64,000 bases of DNA, from contig JACERV010000018.1 of the NCBI GenBank assembly GCA_013911065.1, forward strand, positions 39,081 to 103,080, in the 5' to 3' direction. Within the stretch, counting starts at the first letter, position 1, and each line of letters begins with the position of its first letter. Source of the stretch: Ruminococcus sp. (lineage in GTDB: Bacteria; Bacillota; Clostridia; Lachnospirales; Lachnospiraceae). Under the pieces are notes generated by a model. That model was not told the DNA's origin, ran no database searches, and saw only the letters and a list, made by a program, of their open reading frames with translations. Made by a program: the position numbers and the translations under genes. Shown here one piece after another: positions 35,902 to 44,791 of this stretch.

Positions 35902-36879
35902 TCATACCTTCTTTATATTTTTACGCATATCTAATACTACCGAACCAATAATGATAATACCTTTTAAAATATTCGTCATATTATCATCTACACCCATCAG
36001 TACCAAACCGTTATTGATAACTCCCAGAATCAGGATTCCGGCAATGACTCCGGTTACGGAACATACACCACCGGTATGGGAAGTACCGCCAACCGTAGCT
36101 GCGGCAATTGCATCAAGCTCATAGTTAAGACCTGAAGTAGAAGGATCTGAAGAACCGGAACGGCCGGCCAGCAATACACCGCCAAGAGCCGCCATTAAGG
36201 AGCACCAGACATAAACCTTAATCAGGTTTGCATTAACATTAATCCCGGCCACTCTGGCTGCCTGCGAATTTGCGCCGATAGCGTAAAGACTCTTGCCAAA
36301 ACGGGTATGAACCAGGATAAACCAGGAAATAACTGCTATAATGATAAAAACGATGACAATCATTGGTATTCCCAGTACCCGTCCGCTTCCCAGAAAACGA
36401 TAATCATCAGAAAGCTTCGAAACCGGGCGGTTCGAAAACATTTTTGCAGCAGCCCTGCATATGAGCTGAGCCCCCAAAGTGGCAATAAATGCCGGAATTT
36501 CCGTATAGGCAATGATAGCTCCAATACATCCTCCAATTGCTGCTCCTAATAATAATCCAATAAGAATTGCTGCAGGCGCCGGAAGCCTTACCCCGCTTGA
36601 AAGTGTTCTCATTGCAAAGTCCGTCGGCTGTACCAAAGCTCCGCTGACTGCCCCCACTAAAGCCGCCACTGCTCCTAATGAAAGATCAATTCCCTTAGTC
36701 AGGATGGCAAAAGCCACACCAAAGGCCATAATCCCCTTGATTGCTTCTCCGGTCAATAATGTTGTCAGGTTTGACACTGTGGCAAAATTACGGTTTGCAA
36801 TCGACATAATAATAACCAGCGCAATCAAAACCAGCCAAATCATATTATCTGATAAAAATTTCTTTCTCTGAATACTCAC
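35902..36879 (-). CDS. Inositol-type CUT2 ABC importer permease
   Basis: Membrane subunit of a ribose-type importer, 325 residues. GVAFAILTKGIDLSLGAVAAL near residue 55 and the late AAATVGGTSHTGGVCSVTG motif are typical. It uses a GTG start that immediately follows the ATPase stop (TAA-GTG). It is the last gene of the iolG-iolI-iolE-iolH-importer operon, so inositol uptake is the best assignment, by context. Confidence 0.9.
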   Translation of the reverse strand: MSIQRKKFLSDNMIWLVLIALVIIMSIANRNFATVSNLTTLLTGEAIKGIMAFGVAFAILTKGIDLSLGAVAALVGAVSGALVQPTDFAMRTLSSGVRLPAPAAILIGLLLGAAIGGCIGAIIAYTEIPAFIATLGAQLICRAAAKMFSNRPVSKLSDDYRFLGSGRVLGIPMIVIVFIIIAVISWFILVHTRFGKSLYAIGANSQAARVAGINVNANLIKVYVWCSLMAALGGVLLAGRSGSSDPSTSGLNYELDAIAAATVGGTSHTGGVCSVTGVIAGILILGVINNGLVLMGVDDNMTNILKGIIIIGSVVLDMRKNIKKV

Positions 36880-38397
36880 TTATTCACCCTCCCGAACCAT
36901 GGATTTACTTTCAACTTCTTCTTTAGTCGCATATTTCATAATTAATTCCTGTGATAAATTACAGCGGTCAAGGACACCGGTTACTCTGCCTTCATGCATG
37001 ATCACCACCCGGTCGGACACACCCATAACCTCCGGCAGCTCTGATGAGACAACGATAATCGCCTTCCCGGCTTTTGCCAGGTCAGAAATAATACGATGAA
37101 TCTCAGCTTTTGCTCCTACATCAATTCCGCGGGTAGGCTCATCTACAATCAGAATATCCGGATCCGTTAATAACCAGCGCCCGAGTAAAACTTTCTGCTG
37201 ATTCCCTCCGGACAAATCCTGAATCTGAGCATCCATACTGGGCGTCTTAATACTAAGTCTGTCAATATATTCCTGTGTATCTGCAGCCATTTTCTTTGAA
37301 TCAACCGGGAAACCATAGGTCTTCAGATTGGCCACCACCGTATTAAACTTAACACTCAAGATTCCAAGGATACCATTCCCTCTCCGGTCTTCCGTTAACA
37401 GGGCAATCTTATTAGCAGCGGCATCCTGAGGGCTTTTAATGTTAACCTCTTTCCCATTGATATAAACCGCCCCTCCGGTTTTCGGCCGCATTCCGAAGAT
37501 GGTTTCCATAGTCTCGGTACGTCCGGCCCCAACCAGTCCGGCAAAACCAAGAATCTCACCCTTATGTAATTCAAAAGATACTTCTTTTACCGCTTTCCCG
37601 GAACTAAGCTTATCAACCTTTAAAATAACCTCACCAATTCCACATTCCTGTTTAGGGAACATCTCTGTAATCTCCCGGCCTACCATCCGCTTGATAACCT
37701 CGTCCTGGGTCAAATTGCAGGCCTGGTCAGTAGAGATGTAAGTTCCATCACGGAAAATAGAAATATCATCACTGATTCTAAAAATTTCATCCATTTTATG
37801 AGAAATATAGATAACCGCCACGTCTTTCGCCTTTAGCTCAGCGATAATCCGAAACAAATCTTCTACTTCGGAATCTGTCAAAGCCGAAGTGGGCTCATCC
37901 ATAATGACAATCGAAGAGTTGTAAGAAATAGCTTTCACAATTTCTACCATTTGCATCTTAGCTACGGTAAGATTTTTCATCTTCTCGTCAGGATTTAAAT
38001 CAACACCCATCTTCCCAAATAACTCCAGGCAATCCTGACGCATTTTTTTATAATCAATAAAAATCCCTTTTTTAGGTTCCCGTCCCAGCCAGACATTTTC
38101 ACTGACCGAACGCTCCAGCACAGGCGATAACTCCTGATGAATCATGGAGATTCCATCATTTAATGCCTCTTCTGTCGATTTATACTTCACGGCTCTGCCT
38201 TTATAGGTAATTGTCCCTGCATTCGCAGCGTACATCCCAATCAAACATTTCATCAGGGTCGACTTCCCGGCTCCATTTTCTCCCATCAGGGTATGAACAG
38301 TACCTGGCCGCACCTTTAACTGAACTCCGTTCAAGGCCTTCACACCGGGAAATTCCTTAACGATTCCCTGCATTTCCAGAATGTATTTTTCACTCAA
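36880..38397 (-). CDS. Inositol-type CUT2 ABC importer ATPase
   Basis: Double-domain sugar ATPase of about 505 residues. First domain: GENGAGKST, LTVAKMQMVEIVKAI, IVIMDEPTSAL. Second: GLVGAGRTE, LSGGNQQKVLLGRWL, ILIVDEPTRGID. I place the start at TTG 38397 because GAGGTG lies eight bases upstream; the in-frame GTG at 38406 overlaps that ribosome site. It sits between the binding lipoprotein and permease genes. Confidence 0.9.
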   Translation of the reverse strand: MSEKYILEMQGIVKEFPGVKALNGVQLKVRPGTVHTLMGENGAGKSTLMKCLIGMYAANAGTITYKGRAVKYKSTEEALNDGISMIHQELSPVLERSVSENVWLGREPKKGIFIDYKKMRQDCLELFGKMGVDLNPDEKMKNLTVAKMQMVEIVKAISYNSSIVIMDEPTSALTDSEVEDLFRIIAELKAKDVAVIYISHKMDEIFRISDDISIFRDGTYISTDQACNLTQDEVIKRMVGREITEMFPKQECGIGEVILKVDKLSSGKAVKEVSFELHKGEILGFAGLVGAGRTETMETIFGMRPKTGGAVYINGKEVNIKSPQDAAANKIALLTEDRRGNGILGILSVKFNTVVANLKTYGFPVDSKKMAADTQEYIDRLSIKTPSMDAQIQDLSGGNQQKVLLGRWLLTDPDILIVDEPTRGIDVGAKAEIHRIISDLAKAGKAIIVVSSELPEVMGVSDRVVIMHEGRVTGVLDRCNLSQELIMKYATKEEVESKSMVREGE

Positions 38398-38474
38398 TAC
38401 CTTCACCTCATTCTTTTGCTGAAAATGGGGGGAAAAATGAATTCTCCCCCGTCTTCCATGCTTTGCTTTAATTA

Positions 38475-39512
38475 TTAGCGGTTGTCATACTCATCTACAT
38501 TATCAATTGTTACTGGTTCAAAAGGAATCCATAAAATATTTCCGGTTTCATCAAGTTCCCAGTCGGTTCCATCATTAATTGCGTTGCCGTTAATCAGGTT
38601 TTTAGCAGCAATCAATGCTCCTCTTCCCTGTCCTTTCGGATCCTGGAATACTGTCATGTCTAAAGTACCATCTTTTACAGCCTGACGGCCATCTAAAGAA
38701 GCGTCAATACCCACAATCGGTACAGTAGTGGGATCTATGCCCTGATCAATCATTGCTTCAATTGCCCCCAGAGCCATAGAATCATTATTGGAAATAATTG
38801 CATCGTATTGCGTAGTCTTTAAGAGCGGTGCAATCATGTCCTGAGCATTTTCTCTTTGATATTCAGCAGCCAGCGGAGCCGTTGCTTCTACACCTTTAAC
38901 GCCGTTATCTTCCAGCCCCTTTAACAATGATTCAGTTCTCAAGGTGGTAGAGGTCTGACCTAAAATACCATTAAGAAGAATATAGCTAAATTCACTCTTT
39001 CCTTCCGCTTTAAAGTGTTCTGCTAACCATTCACCCTGAAAATAACCAGAAGTATTTTCATCAGAACCAACATAAACTACCTTTTCATTTAGGACAGAAT
39101 CATCTGAAGGATAGCGGTTAACAAAAACCACATACATATCACCGGCTGCTTCCACGCATTGCTCTGCTGTTTCCGGGTCTACCATGTTGATAATAACAGC
39201 CTTTTGACCATCATTCTTTGCACTTTCGATAAACTGAAGCATTTTGCTGGTATCGGACTGGGCATCAACAGTATTAAGATTAATACCCATTTCTTTTGCT
39301 TCCTTTACCGCTGCTTCTTCCATTTCCCCAAGCCACTCATCTCTTTGGGACATAATCAGGGTTAGCTTCGTAGAACCACCGTTGCTGCCACTGTCGCCAT
39401 CGCTCTTACTGCCAGAATCTGTGTCACTGCCTCCGCCTCCGCAAGCAGTCAGTAACCCGACCACCATCACCATTGCACTCAAACCAGCCAACATTTTCCT
39501 CATCTTCTTCAT
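38475..39512 (-). CDS. Inositol-type CUT2 ABC importer binding lipoprotein
   Basis: Peripla_BP_4 sugar-binding lipoprotein of 345 residues. The lipobox LTAC puts the lipidated Cys at 24, followed by a Gly/Ser/Asp linker to about residue 48. Fold motifs include KAVIINMVDPETAEQ, YDAIISNNDSMALGAIEAM and VPIVGIDASLDGRQAV. It lies 50 bp after iolH in the same operon, which supports inositol as ligand; ligand residues were not checked against a structure. Confidence 0.9.
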   Translation of the reverse strand: MKKMRKMLAGLSAMVMVVGLLTACGGGGSDTDSGSKSDGDSGSNGGSTKLTLIMSQRDEWLGEMEEAAVKEAKEMGINLNTVDAQSDTSKMLQFIESAKNDGQKAVIINMVDPETAEQCVEAAGDMYVVFVNRYPSDDSVLNEKVVYVGSDENTSGYFQGEWLAEHFKAEGKSEFSYILLNGILGQTSTTLRTESLLKGLEDNGVKGVEATAPLAAEYQRENAQDMIAPLLKTTQYDAIISNNDSMALGAIEAMIDQGIDPTTVPIVGIDASLDGRQAVKDGTLDMTVFQDPKGQGRGALIAAKNLINGNAINDGTDWELDETGNILWIPFEPVTIDNVDEYDNR

Positions 39513-39562
39513 TTTCTTTCCCTTTCTTTTCCTTTATATTTTTCATGCCCTTGGCACAATTA

Positions 39563-40465
39563 CTATCCTAATAGCTCCTTTTCAATCCGCTCTCTGGCTT
39601 CCGGAGCCTGCTTATCCATCTTCTCAAGAAAACCAAAATAGGAAACAGTTGCAATTGATTCCCCGCCCACCTTAAAGGTGCGGTCTTTAAAGTTCATAGC
39701 CCTTAACGCCGCAAAAATCTCCTCGAAGTTTACATCACCTTCCCCCATGGCCAGATGCTGATGAACAGTTACATCGGCTGCTCCGCGGCTGTTAAGCCAT
39801 GGCGGATTTACGATATAGCGGCAGTCCAGTTCCTGGTTAAATGTATCCGCAAATAAAACATGGGATAAATCTTCACCTGCATACTCTAACATCTTCCTCA
39901 TCTCGCCCTTGCCCTGGTCATAGAAGAAACCATGAGCTGTGGCAAAAACATATTTCAGATGATCGGAACGGAAGGATTTTACCAAATCACAGCACTCATT
40001 ATTCAGCTCACAGAAATCATATGGATGAGATTGAATCTCGATCCGGATCCCTTCCCGCTCTATAACCGGCAACAATTCTTCCATCGACTTAAACCACATT
40101 CCATTGCAGATTTCCTGCTGGTTCGGATCGCCTGATAATTCCGTATTAATAACCCGAACCCCCAGTTCCACAGCGATTTCAATTAGCCGTTTCCAATTTG
40201 TGACTGCAAATTGTCTCTGTTCCTCTGTGGGTCCCGACCAGCGGTACACCCCGATTAATGAGGACAGTTCAACACCGGTTTCCTTTAAGGCTTTTTTATA
40301 CTCAGCCTCACACTCCTTAGAAAACAAGGGATGCTTATAAAAGGGATTAATCCGGGGATGGGGAGATTGTTCGATATATTTATATCCCCAGTCTGCCACC
40401 TGGTGAACCATCCGGTTAATATCCATTTGCTTCGCTAATACATCCACATCAAATGCTATTTTCAT
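39563..40465 (-). CDS. iolH: IolH-family TIM-barrel isomerase/epimerase
   Basis: TIM-barrel (xylose-isomerase-like) protein of 300 residues matching IolH of Bacillus. Characteristic stretches are KIAFDVDVLAKQMDINRMV, YKYIEQSPHPRINPFYKHP and RFIEIQSHP-type RIEIQSHPYDF. The precise IolH reaction is not firmly established. It starts 15 bp after iolE with GGAGGTG, and is followed by the importer genes. A 33-codon remnant of a second iolH C-terminus lies at 46408. Confidence 0.88.
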   Translation of the reverse strand: MKIAFDVDVLAKQMDINRMVHQVADWGYKYIEQSPHPRINPFYKHPLFSKECEAEYKKALKETGVELSSLIGVYRWSGPTEEQRQFAVTNWKRLIEIAVELGVRVINTELSGDPNQQEICNGMWFKSMEELLPVIEREGIRIEIQSHPYDFCELNNECCDLVKSFRSDHLKYVFATAHGFFYDQGKGEMRKMLEYAGEDLSHVLFADTFNQELDCRYIVNPPWLNSRGAADVTVHQHLAMGEGDVNFEEIFAALRAMNFKDRTFKVGGESIATVSYFGFLEKMDKQAPEARERIEKELLG

Positions 40466-40479
40466 CCTTTCACCTCCAT

Positions 40480-41376
40480 TTACAAACCAGTCTTTTCGGC
40501 AATGTATTTCCGGGCTCTGATGGCGTATTCCAGCGGATTCGCTTTGGCCGGATCTTGTTCGGCTTCCACCACCAGCCAGCCTGCATAACCTGACTCTGCT
40601 ACAATCTTAAAAAGTGGTTCGAAGTCCACATCTCCATCACCTGGTACCGTAAAGACACCTTCTCTGACACCTTTCAAAAAACTCCAGTGCTCTGCCTTCG
40701 ATTTATCTACCAGCATCTGGCGAATATCCTTCAAATGAATATGCCGTACCCGGCTTATGTATTTTTTAAGGATCTTAGCCGGATCGATTCCGGCAAAGGA
40801 TAAATGTCCGCTGTCAAAAAGTAAGAATACATATTCCGGATCAACCAAATCCATAAAACGGTCGATTTCATCTTCGGTCTGAACTACCGTTCCCATATGG
40901 TGATGGAACGTCAGCTTCATCCCTTTATCTTTTGCAGCTTTTCCCAATTTATTAAGACCATCTGCCAGCATCTTCCACTCTTCTTCATTCATCACATACT
41001 TGCCTTCCCAGATGGGCTGATCAAGCCTGCCTTGAATACTATGACTTTGTTCGGAGACACCGATTACATCTGCACCCACAGCCTTTAAAAAGTCAAGCTG
41101 TTTCATAAAGTTTTCTTCCACCTCTTTATATGGTTTGGTAATCAAAAACGTGGAAAACCAGCTATTACAAATTGTAAGTCCGCGCAAATCCATTGCCTTT
41201 CTCAGCACCGCCGGGTCAGTGGGATATTTGGCTCCAACTTCTGAGGCCTTAAATCCTGCCAGGGCAATTTCACTTACTGTCTGCTCAAAAGTGTTTTCTT
41301 TTCCTAGATCCGGCATGTCATCATTGGTCCAGCCGATTTGGGAAATGCCCAATTTGATTTTATTATTATCCAACAT
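40480..41376 (-). CDS. iolE: IolE inosose dehydratase, cluster B
   Basis: Second IolE in the window (298 residues). It carries GISQIGWTNDDMPDLGKE, LTFHHHMGTVVQTED, LLFDSGHLSFAG, HIHLKDIRQM and LVVEAEQDPAKANP, covering all metal ligands. It lies between iolI and iolH in a tightly spaced operon led by iolG, so it is the likely dehydratase for the main myo-inositol route. Confidence 0.92.
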   Translation of the reverse strand: MLDNNKIKLGISQIGWTNDDMPDLGKENTFEQTVSEIALAGFKASEVGAKYPTDPAVLRKAMDLRGLTICNSWFSTFLITKPYKEVEENFMKQLDFLKAVGADVIGVSEQSHSIQGRLDQPIWEGKYVMNEEEWKMLADGLNKLGKAAKDKGMKLTFHHHMGTVVQTEDEIDRFMDLVDPEYVFLLFDSGHLSFAGIDPAKILKKYISRVRHIHLKDIRQMLVDKSKAEHWSFLKGVREGVFTVPGDGDVDFEPLFKIVAESGYAGWLVVEAEQDPAKANPLEYAIRARKYIAEKTGL

Positions 41377-41391
41377 CTTGCCGCCTCCTGT

Positions 41392-42225
41392 CTAGCCAAA
41401 GTATTTATGAACAAAAGCCTTCGTAACTTCTGCCGCTTTCCTCACATTTTCTGCATGTGGGAGAGCGTAATATTCCGGACGGAATTCTTCGATGGTACAA
41501 ACTCCGTCAAAACCGATCTTTTTAAGAGCAGCGGCAATACCGGCATGATCAACAACTCCTTCTTCCGGCCACAGCCTCTTATCATCACCGGCAGAACCTA
41601 ATGGTAAATCTTCGCAGTCATTTAAGTGATAAGCAAAAATTTTCTTTCCTTCAGCAGCTTCCAAGTCTTCAAGCTTTGAACACATTTCATGGAAGTGGAA
41701 AGTATCAACGGTTACACCAACATTATCCCGGTCAACGGCTTTTACTACGTCATAAGCTGTCCCAAACTGGTTAATAGAACAATTGGGTGCCCCACAGAAT
41801 TCCAGTGAAATCTTAATATCCGGTCCTACCTTGTCACTTAAGTAACGCAGCCTTTCTACTGCCTCTTCCTTAATCTCAGAAATCGTTTTATCCTTCACAT
41901 CAAAGGAAGGTACAGTAATCAACATCTTCATTCCAATCGCCTGGCATACCTGGATGATAAAATCAGTTTCTTCGTCAATTTCTTTTTTCCCGGCTTCATC
42001 TCTCTGATTAAAGAAAATCAATGTGTTATAAGCCCAGGGTTTCAGGTTATGATTCTTAAACCAGTCAGCCAATTCTTCCAATGTATGATCTTGTAAATAA
42101 TCTTTTACACAATCAAAGCGAATCTCAATATAATCAAAACCATTCTTTTCGCAGGCTTCCAAATCTGCCATCAATGACTGTCCCTGGCACTCCAGCGCTG
42201 TTGCTTCGTTAAATCCAATTTTCAT
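41392..42225 (-). CDS. iolI: IolI inosose isomerase
   Basis: TIM-barrel isomerase of 277 residues closely patterned on Bacillus IolI, which interconverts 2-keto-myo-inositol and 1-keto-D-chiro-inositol. Matching stretches include GFNEATALECQGQSL, FDYIEIRFDCVKDYL, LEFCGAPNCSINQFGTAY, DNVGVTVDTFHFHEM and EEFRPEYYALP. Presence of IolI extends the cluster to D-chiro-inositol. It is 20 bp after iolG. Confidence 0.92.
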   Translation of the reverse strand: MKIGFNEATALECQGQSLMADLEACEKNGFDYIEIRFDCVKDYLQDHTLEELADWFKNHNLKPWAYNTLIFFNQRDEAGKKEIDEETDFIIQVCQAIGMKMLITVPSFDVKDKTISEIKEEAVERLRYLSDKVGPDIKISLEFCGAPNCSINQFGTAYDVVKAVDRDNVGVTVDTFHFHEMCSKLEDLEAAEGKKIFAYHLNDCEDLPLGSAGDDKRLWPEEGVVDHAGIAAALKKIGFDGVCTIEEFRPEYYALPHAENVRKAAEVTKAFVHKYFG

Positions 42226-42245
42226 TTTCTAAAAATCTCCTCTTC

Positions 42246-43250
42246 TTATTTATAAAAGTCTGGTTTTTCAACTTCTGTTATGATCGGTTCGATTTTACCG
42301 CTTTCCTGTGCCTTTACTAACGCATCAGCGGTAACTGCCGCCAGATACCCGTCCCAGGCAGTGGGGCCGCTGATCACTTCCTCCCCAGCCTTATCAACCC
42401 AGTCCTGAACCTCCACATCATAGGCATCTTTAAATCTGACAAAGCAGTCCGTATCGATAGTGGTTGAAAGCCTGGCATCCTTACGAATATAGGGGTAGGC
42501 CGGTTCAGGCATTTTAATTGCACCGTCTTCGCAAACTACTTCACAGTTAATGTCATAACCAAACTTACAGTTAACAAACACTTCTACGTCAATGCAAACA
42601 CCTTTCTTAGTTCTAAGGAGCATAATCTGAGGATCATTAAGCTCGGAGTGAGAATACTTGGTAATCCTGGGCATAATCACCTGCGCAGATTCGTACTCAT
42701 CATCTACCAGCCAGTGCAGTACATCTATCTCATGAATTGCAGTGTCATGGACCGCCATCGGAGTATTATAATTTGTACCGACTTCCGGATTACGATGCGT
42801 ACAATGAAGCATTAACGGTTCACCATAGTTGCCGGAATCCAAAGCTTCTTTTACTTGCATATACCCTTTGTCATAGCGCCGCATAAAACCAGTTTGAATC
42901 AGATGTTTACCGGCAGCAACCTCGGCATTTACCACCTTAAGGCAATCTGCTGCCGTCGTTGCTAAAGGTTTTTCACAGAAAACTCTCTTCCCGGCTTCAA
43001 TTGCTGCTAACAGCGGCTCAGTGTGAGCAAAGCCAGGAGACACAATAAACACTGCTTCTACTTCCGGATCAGCAATTAATTCAAGTTCATTGGTATAAAC
43101 TCTTGCATTACAGATTTTAGCAGCTTCTTTTGCACTTTCTTCCATGACATCAGAAACCGCAACTACCTCTGCGCCCTGAATTTTATTGGTCAAACGCTTA
43201 ATATGGTCTCTGCCCATACCACCGCAGCCAATCACTCCTACTTTTAACAT
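42246..43250 (-). CDS. iolG: IolG inositol 2-dehydrogenase, cluster B
   Basis: Gfo/Idh/MocA inositol dehydrogenase, 334 residues. Rossmann motif GVIGCGGMGRDHIKRL; FCEKPLATTA carries the conserved Lys; the HDTAIHEIDVLHWL segment carries the catalytic Asp and His of the family. GFMRRYDKGY is typical of IolG. It is the first gene of the seven-gene iol-importer operon, downstream of a promoter containing a perfect 12-bp palindrome. Confidence 0.92.
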   Translation of the reverse strand: MLKVGVIGCGGMGRDHIKRLTNKIQGAEVVAVSDVMEESAKEAAKICNARVYTNELELIADPEVEAVFIVSPGFAHTEPLLAAIEAGKRVFCEKPLATTAADCLKVVNAEVAAGKHLIQTGFMRRYDKGYMQVKEALDSGNYGEPLMLHCTHRNPEVGTNYNTPMAVHDTAIHEIDVLHWLVDDEYESAQVIMPRITKYSHSELNDPQIMLLRTKKGVCIDVEVFVNCKFGYDINCEVVCEDGAIKMPEPAYPYIRKDARLSTTIDTDCFVRFKDAYDVEVQDWVDKAGEEVISGPTAWDGYLAAVTADALVKAQESGKIEPIITEVEKPDFYK

Positions 43251-43339
43251 AATGTTCCTCCTTATTTTGTAATAATTCTAATGTCCTTTATTAAGGTATT
43301 GTGTATCTGTTCAGAACCTGGAACAGTTACCGTGTTGTC

Positions 43340-43368
43340 ATATTAACATATTGCCCACGTGGGCGCAA
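43340..43368 (-). promoter_or_regulatory. iolG operon promoter with palindromic operator
   Basis: On the minus strand TTGCGC (43363-43368), a 17-bp spacer and TAATAT (43340-43345). The perfect palindrome GCCCACGTGGGC (43353-43364) overlaps the -35 edge and spacer. It is the likely operator of the LacI regulator encoded just upstream at 43582. Confidence 0.75.
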
Positions 43369-43466
43369 TGTATCTTTTGAACATATTTCACAAGCTATTT
43401 TTGTCAATAATCACAGATTGATAAATATTAAACAATAAATTTGGAGTATTTTTAGAAACTTTGCAC

Positions 43467-43515
43467 AAAAAAACAAGCCGGATTTCGGTAATTGTTTCCG
43501 GCTTGTTTTTTATTT
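43467..43515. terminator. Bidirectional terminator after the second LacI gene
   Basis: Stem with about 15 bp (ACAAGCCGGA with TCCGGCTTGT plus flanking A/T pairs; arms 43467-43482 and 43497-43511), A-rich on one side and T-rich on the other. Confidence 0.85.
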
Positions 43516-43581
43516 AACTAGTGAACTGTGCCACTGTTGTTCAGGTAAGCTGCCCAGGAAAAACATTAATGGTACAGTACA

Positions 43582-44610
43582 CTAAATGTTATAACGATTT
43601 TTGATAATAATATCTGTATACTCTAACTCTTTTTTGGGTTTTCGATCTTCCAGCAAATAGCGGTAGAGAGTCATAACCCCTTCATAGCCTTGGAAATATG
43701 CCTCCTGGCCAATGAGATAATTGATGATTCCCTCTTCCAGGCATTTAATATTCTCACCCAGAACATCATTGGCAATCACAATGATTTCTTTTTCAACACC
43801 CTTTTTCTTCAATGCCCGGCAAACTCCCAGTACCGCAGGAGCACTGACAAAAATGCCCTTGGTTTGCGGAAATTCATTTAACAACTCTACAGTGATTTTT
43901 TCAGCCTGGAGTTCATCATCGGCAATATAGTAGACCTGGTTAATCATCAGGTCCGGACGCAGCTCGCTCAAAGTCTCCTGAAAACCTTTCACCCTGCTGT
44001 TAAGTGCCGGGTTTTCAGCGGAGCCGGTAATAATCCCTATCTGTTCATAAGACTTCAGACAATCTGCCATTAGACCGGCTGCCGTTTGACCGGCTTTTTT
44101 ATTGTTTTGTCCCACAAAACAAATCCTTCTGCTATTTGATACATCTGAGTTGAAGGTTACTACTGGAATATGATCCTCCTCCGAAAGCCGGTCAATCTCT
44201 AACTTAATCCCCTCATCTTCTGCCGGGACCAGGGCCAGGCCCTTTACACCGGATTCCTTTAGCTTCTCCATACATGCAATGACCTGCCGGGCGTTCACTC
44301 CGTCAATCCGGCAAATCTCTACATCAGCGCCATTCCGCCTCACTCTTCTCCTGGCATCATGCACCCCTACTAAGACTTCCTGCATAAAGGGGGTTTCTGA
44401 TGATTGAGTAATCACACCTATTTTAATCGGGTTCTTAGCCAGAGCCAATGCTCTGCCTGCCTGATTAGGGCGGTATCCCATTTCTTCTGCCAGCTTTTTT
44501 ATCTTTTCGGCCACTTCCGGCCTGACTCTGCCCTGATCCTTTAAGGCCCGGTCCACCGTCCTTCTTGATACCCCGGCCGCATCAGCTATTTGCTGAAGTG
44601 TCACCGCCAT
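43582..44610 (-). CDS. LacI-family regulator of the inositol cluster (second copy)
   Basis: LacI-type regulator of 342 residues, same subfamily as the regulator at 29603: HTH TLQQIADAAGVSRRTVDRALKDQG, sensor start IGVITQSSETPFMQEV, and a shared C-terminal end (YTDIIIKNRYNI here, YTDIVIKTKYNI there). It lies upstream of the iolG operon promoter with its palindrome and probably represses that operon. A promoter TTGGAC-N18-TAATAT is at 44645-44674. Confidence 0.88.
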   Translation of the reverse strand: MAVTLQQIADAAGVSRRTVDRALKDQGRVRPEVAEKIKKLAEEMGYRPNQAGRALALAKNPIKIGVITQSSETPFMQEVLVGVHDARRRVRRNGADVEICRIDGVNARQVIACMEKLKESGVKGLALVPAEDEGIKLEIDRLSEEDHIPVVTFNSDVSNSRRICFVGQNNKKAGQTAAGLMADCLKSYEQIGIITGSAENPALNSRVKGFQETLSELRPDLMINQVYYIADDELQAEKITVELLNEFPQTKGIFVSAPAVLGVCRALKKKGVEKEIIVIANDVLGENIKCLEEGIINYLIGQEAYFQGYEGVMTLYRYLLEDRKPKKELEYTDIIIKNRYNI

Positions 44611-44644
44611 AACTACCCCTCCTTGTTAAGTCTTCTCTTTCTGC

Positions 44645-44674
44645 ATATTAACACGTTTTATTGGGGTTGTCCAA
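44645..44674 (-). promoter_or_regulatory. Promoter of the second LacI gene
   Basis: Minus strand TTGGAC (44669-44674), 18-bp spacer, TAATAT (44645-44650), about 35 bp before the start codon. Confidence 0.55.
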
Positions 44675-44706
44675 TCATCAAAAGAATCTTATATTATAAA
44701 AAGTAC

Positions 44707-44748
44707 AAAGGACGACTTAAAGCTTTTACAGCTTATCAATCGTCCTTT
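44707..44748 (-). terminator. Terminator after the AGCS symporter gene
   Basis: AAAGGACGA (44707-44715) pairs with TCGTCCTTT (44740-44748) around a 24-nt loop that itself contains an AAGCT-type inner stem; the minus exit reads GTACTTTTTAT. Confidence 0.6.
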
Positions 44749-44791
44749 TGCCTGAAAATTTTACTTTATCCTAACAATTTTAGCCAGCCTG

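Larger units (their letters stand above)
43251..43581. other. Intergenic region between iolG operon and LacI gene
   Basis: About 330 bp without a gene. It holds the iolG promoter and operator (43340-43368), the 16-bp sequence TGTATCTGTTCAGAAC at 43302-43317 (also at 35828-35843), and the LacI terminator at 43467-43511. The remainder is AT-rich DNA in which I see nothing further. Confidence 0.6.
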
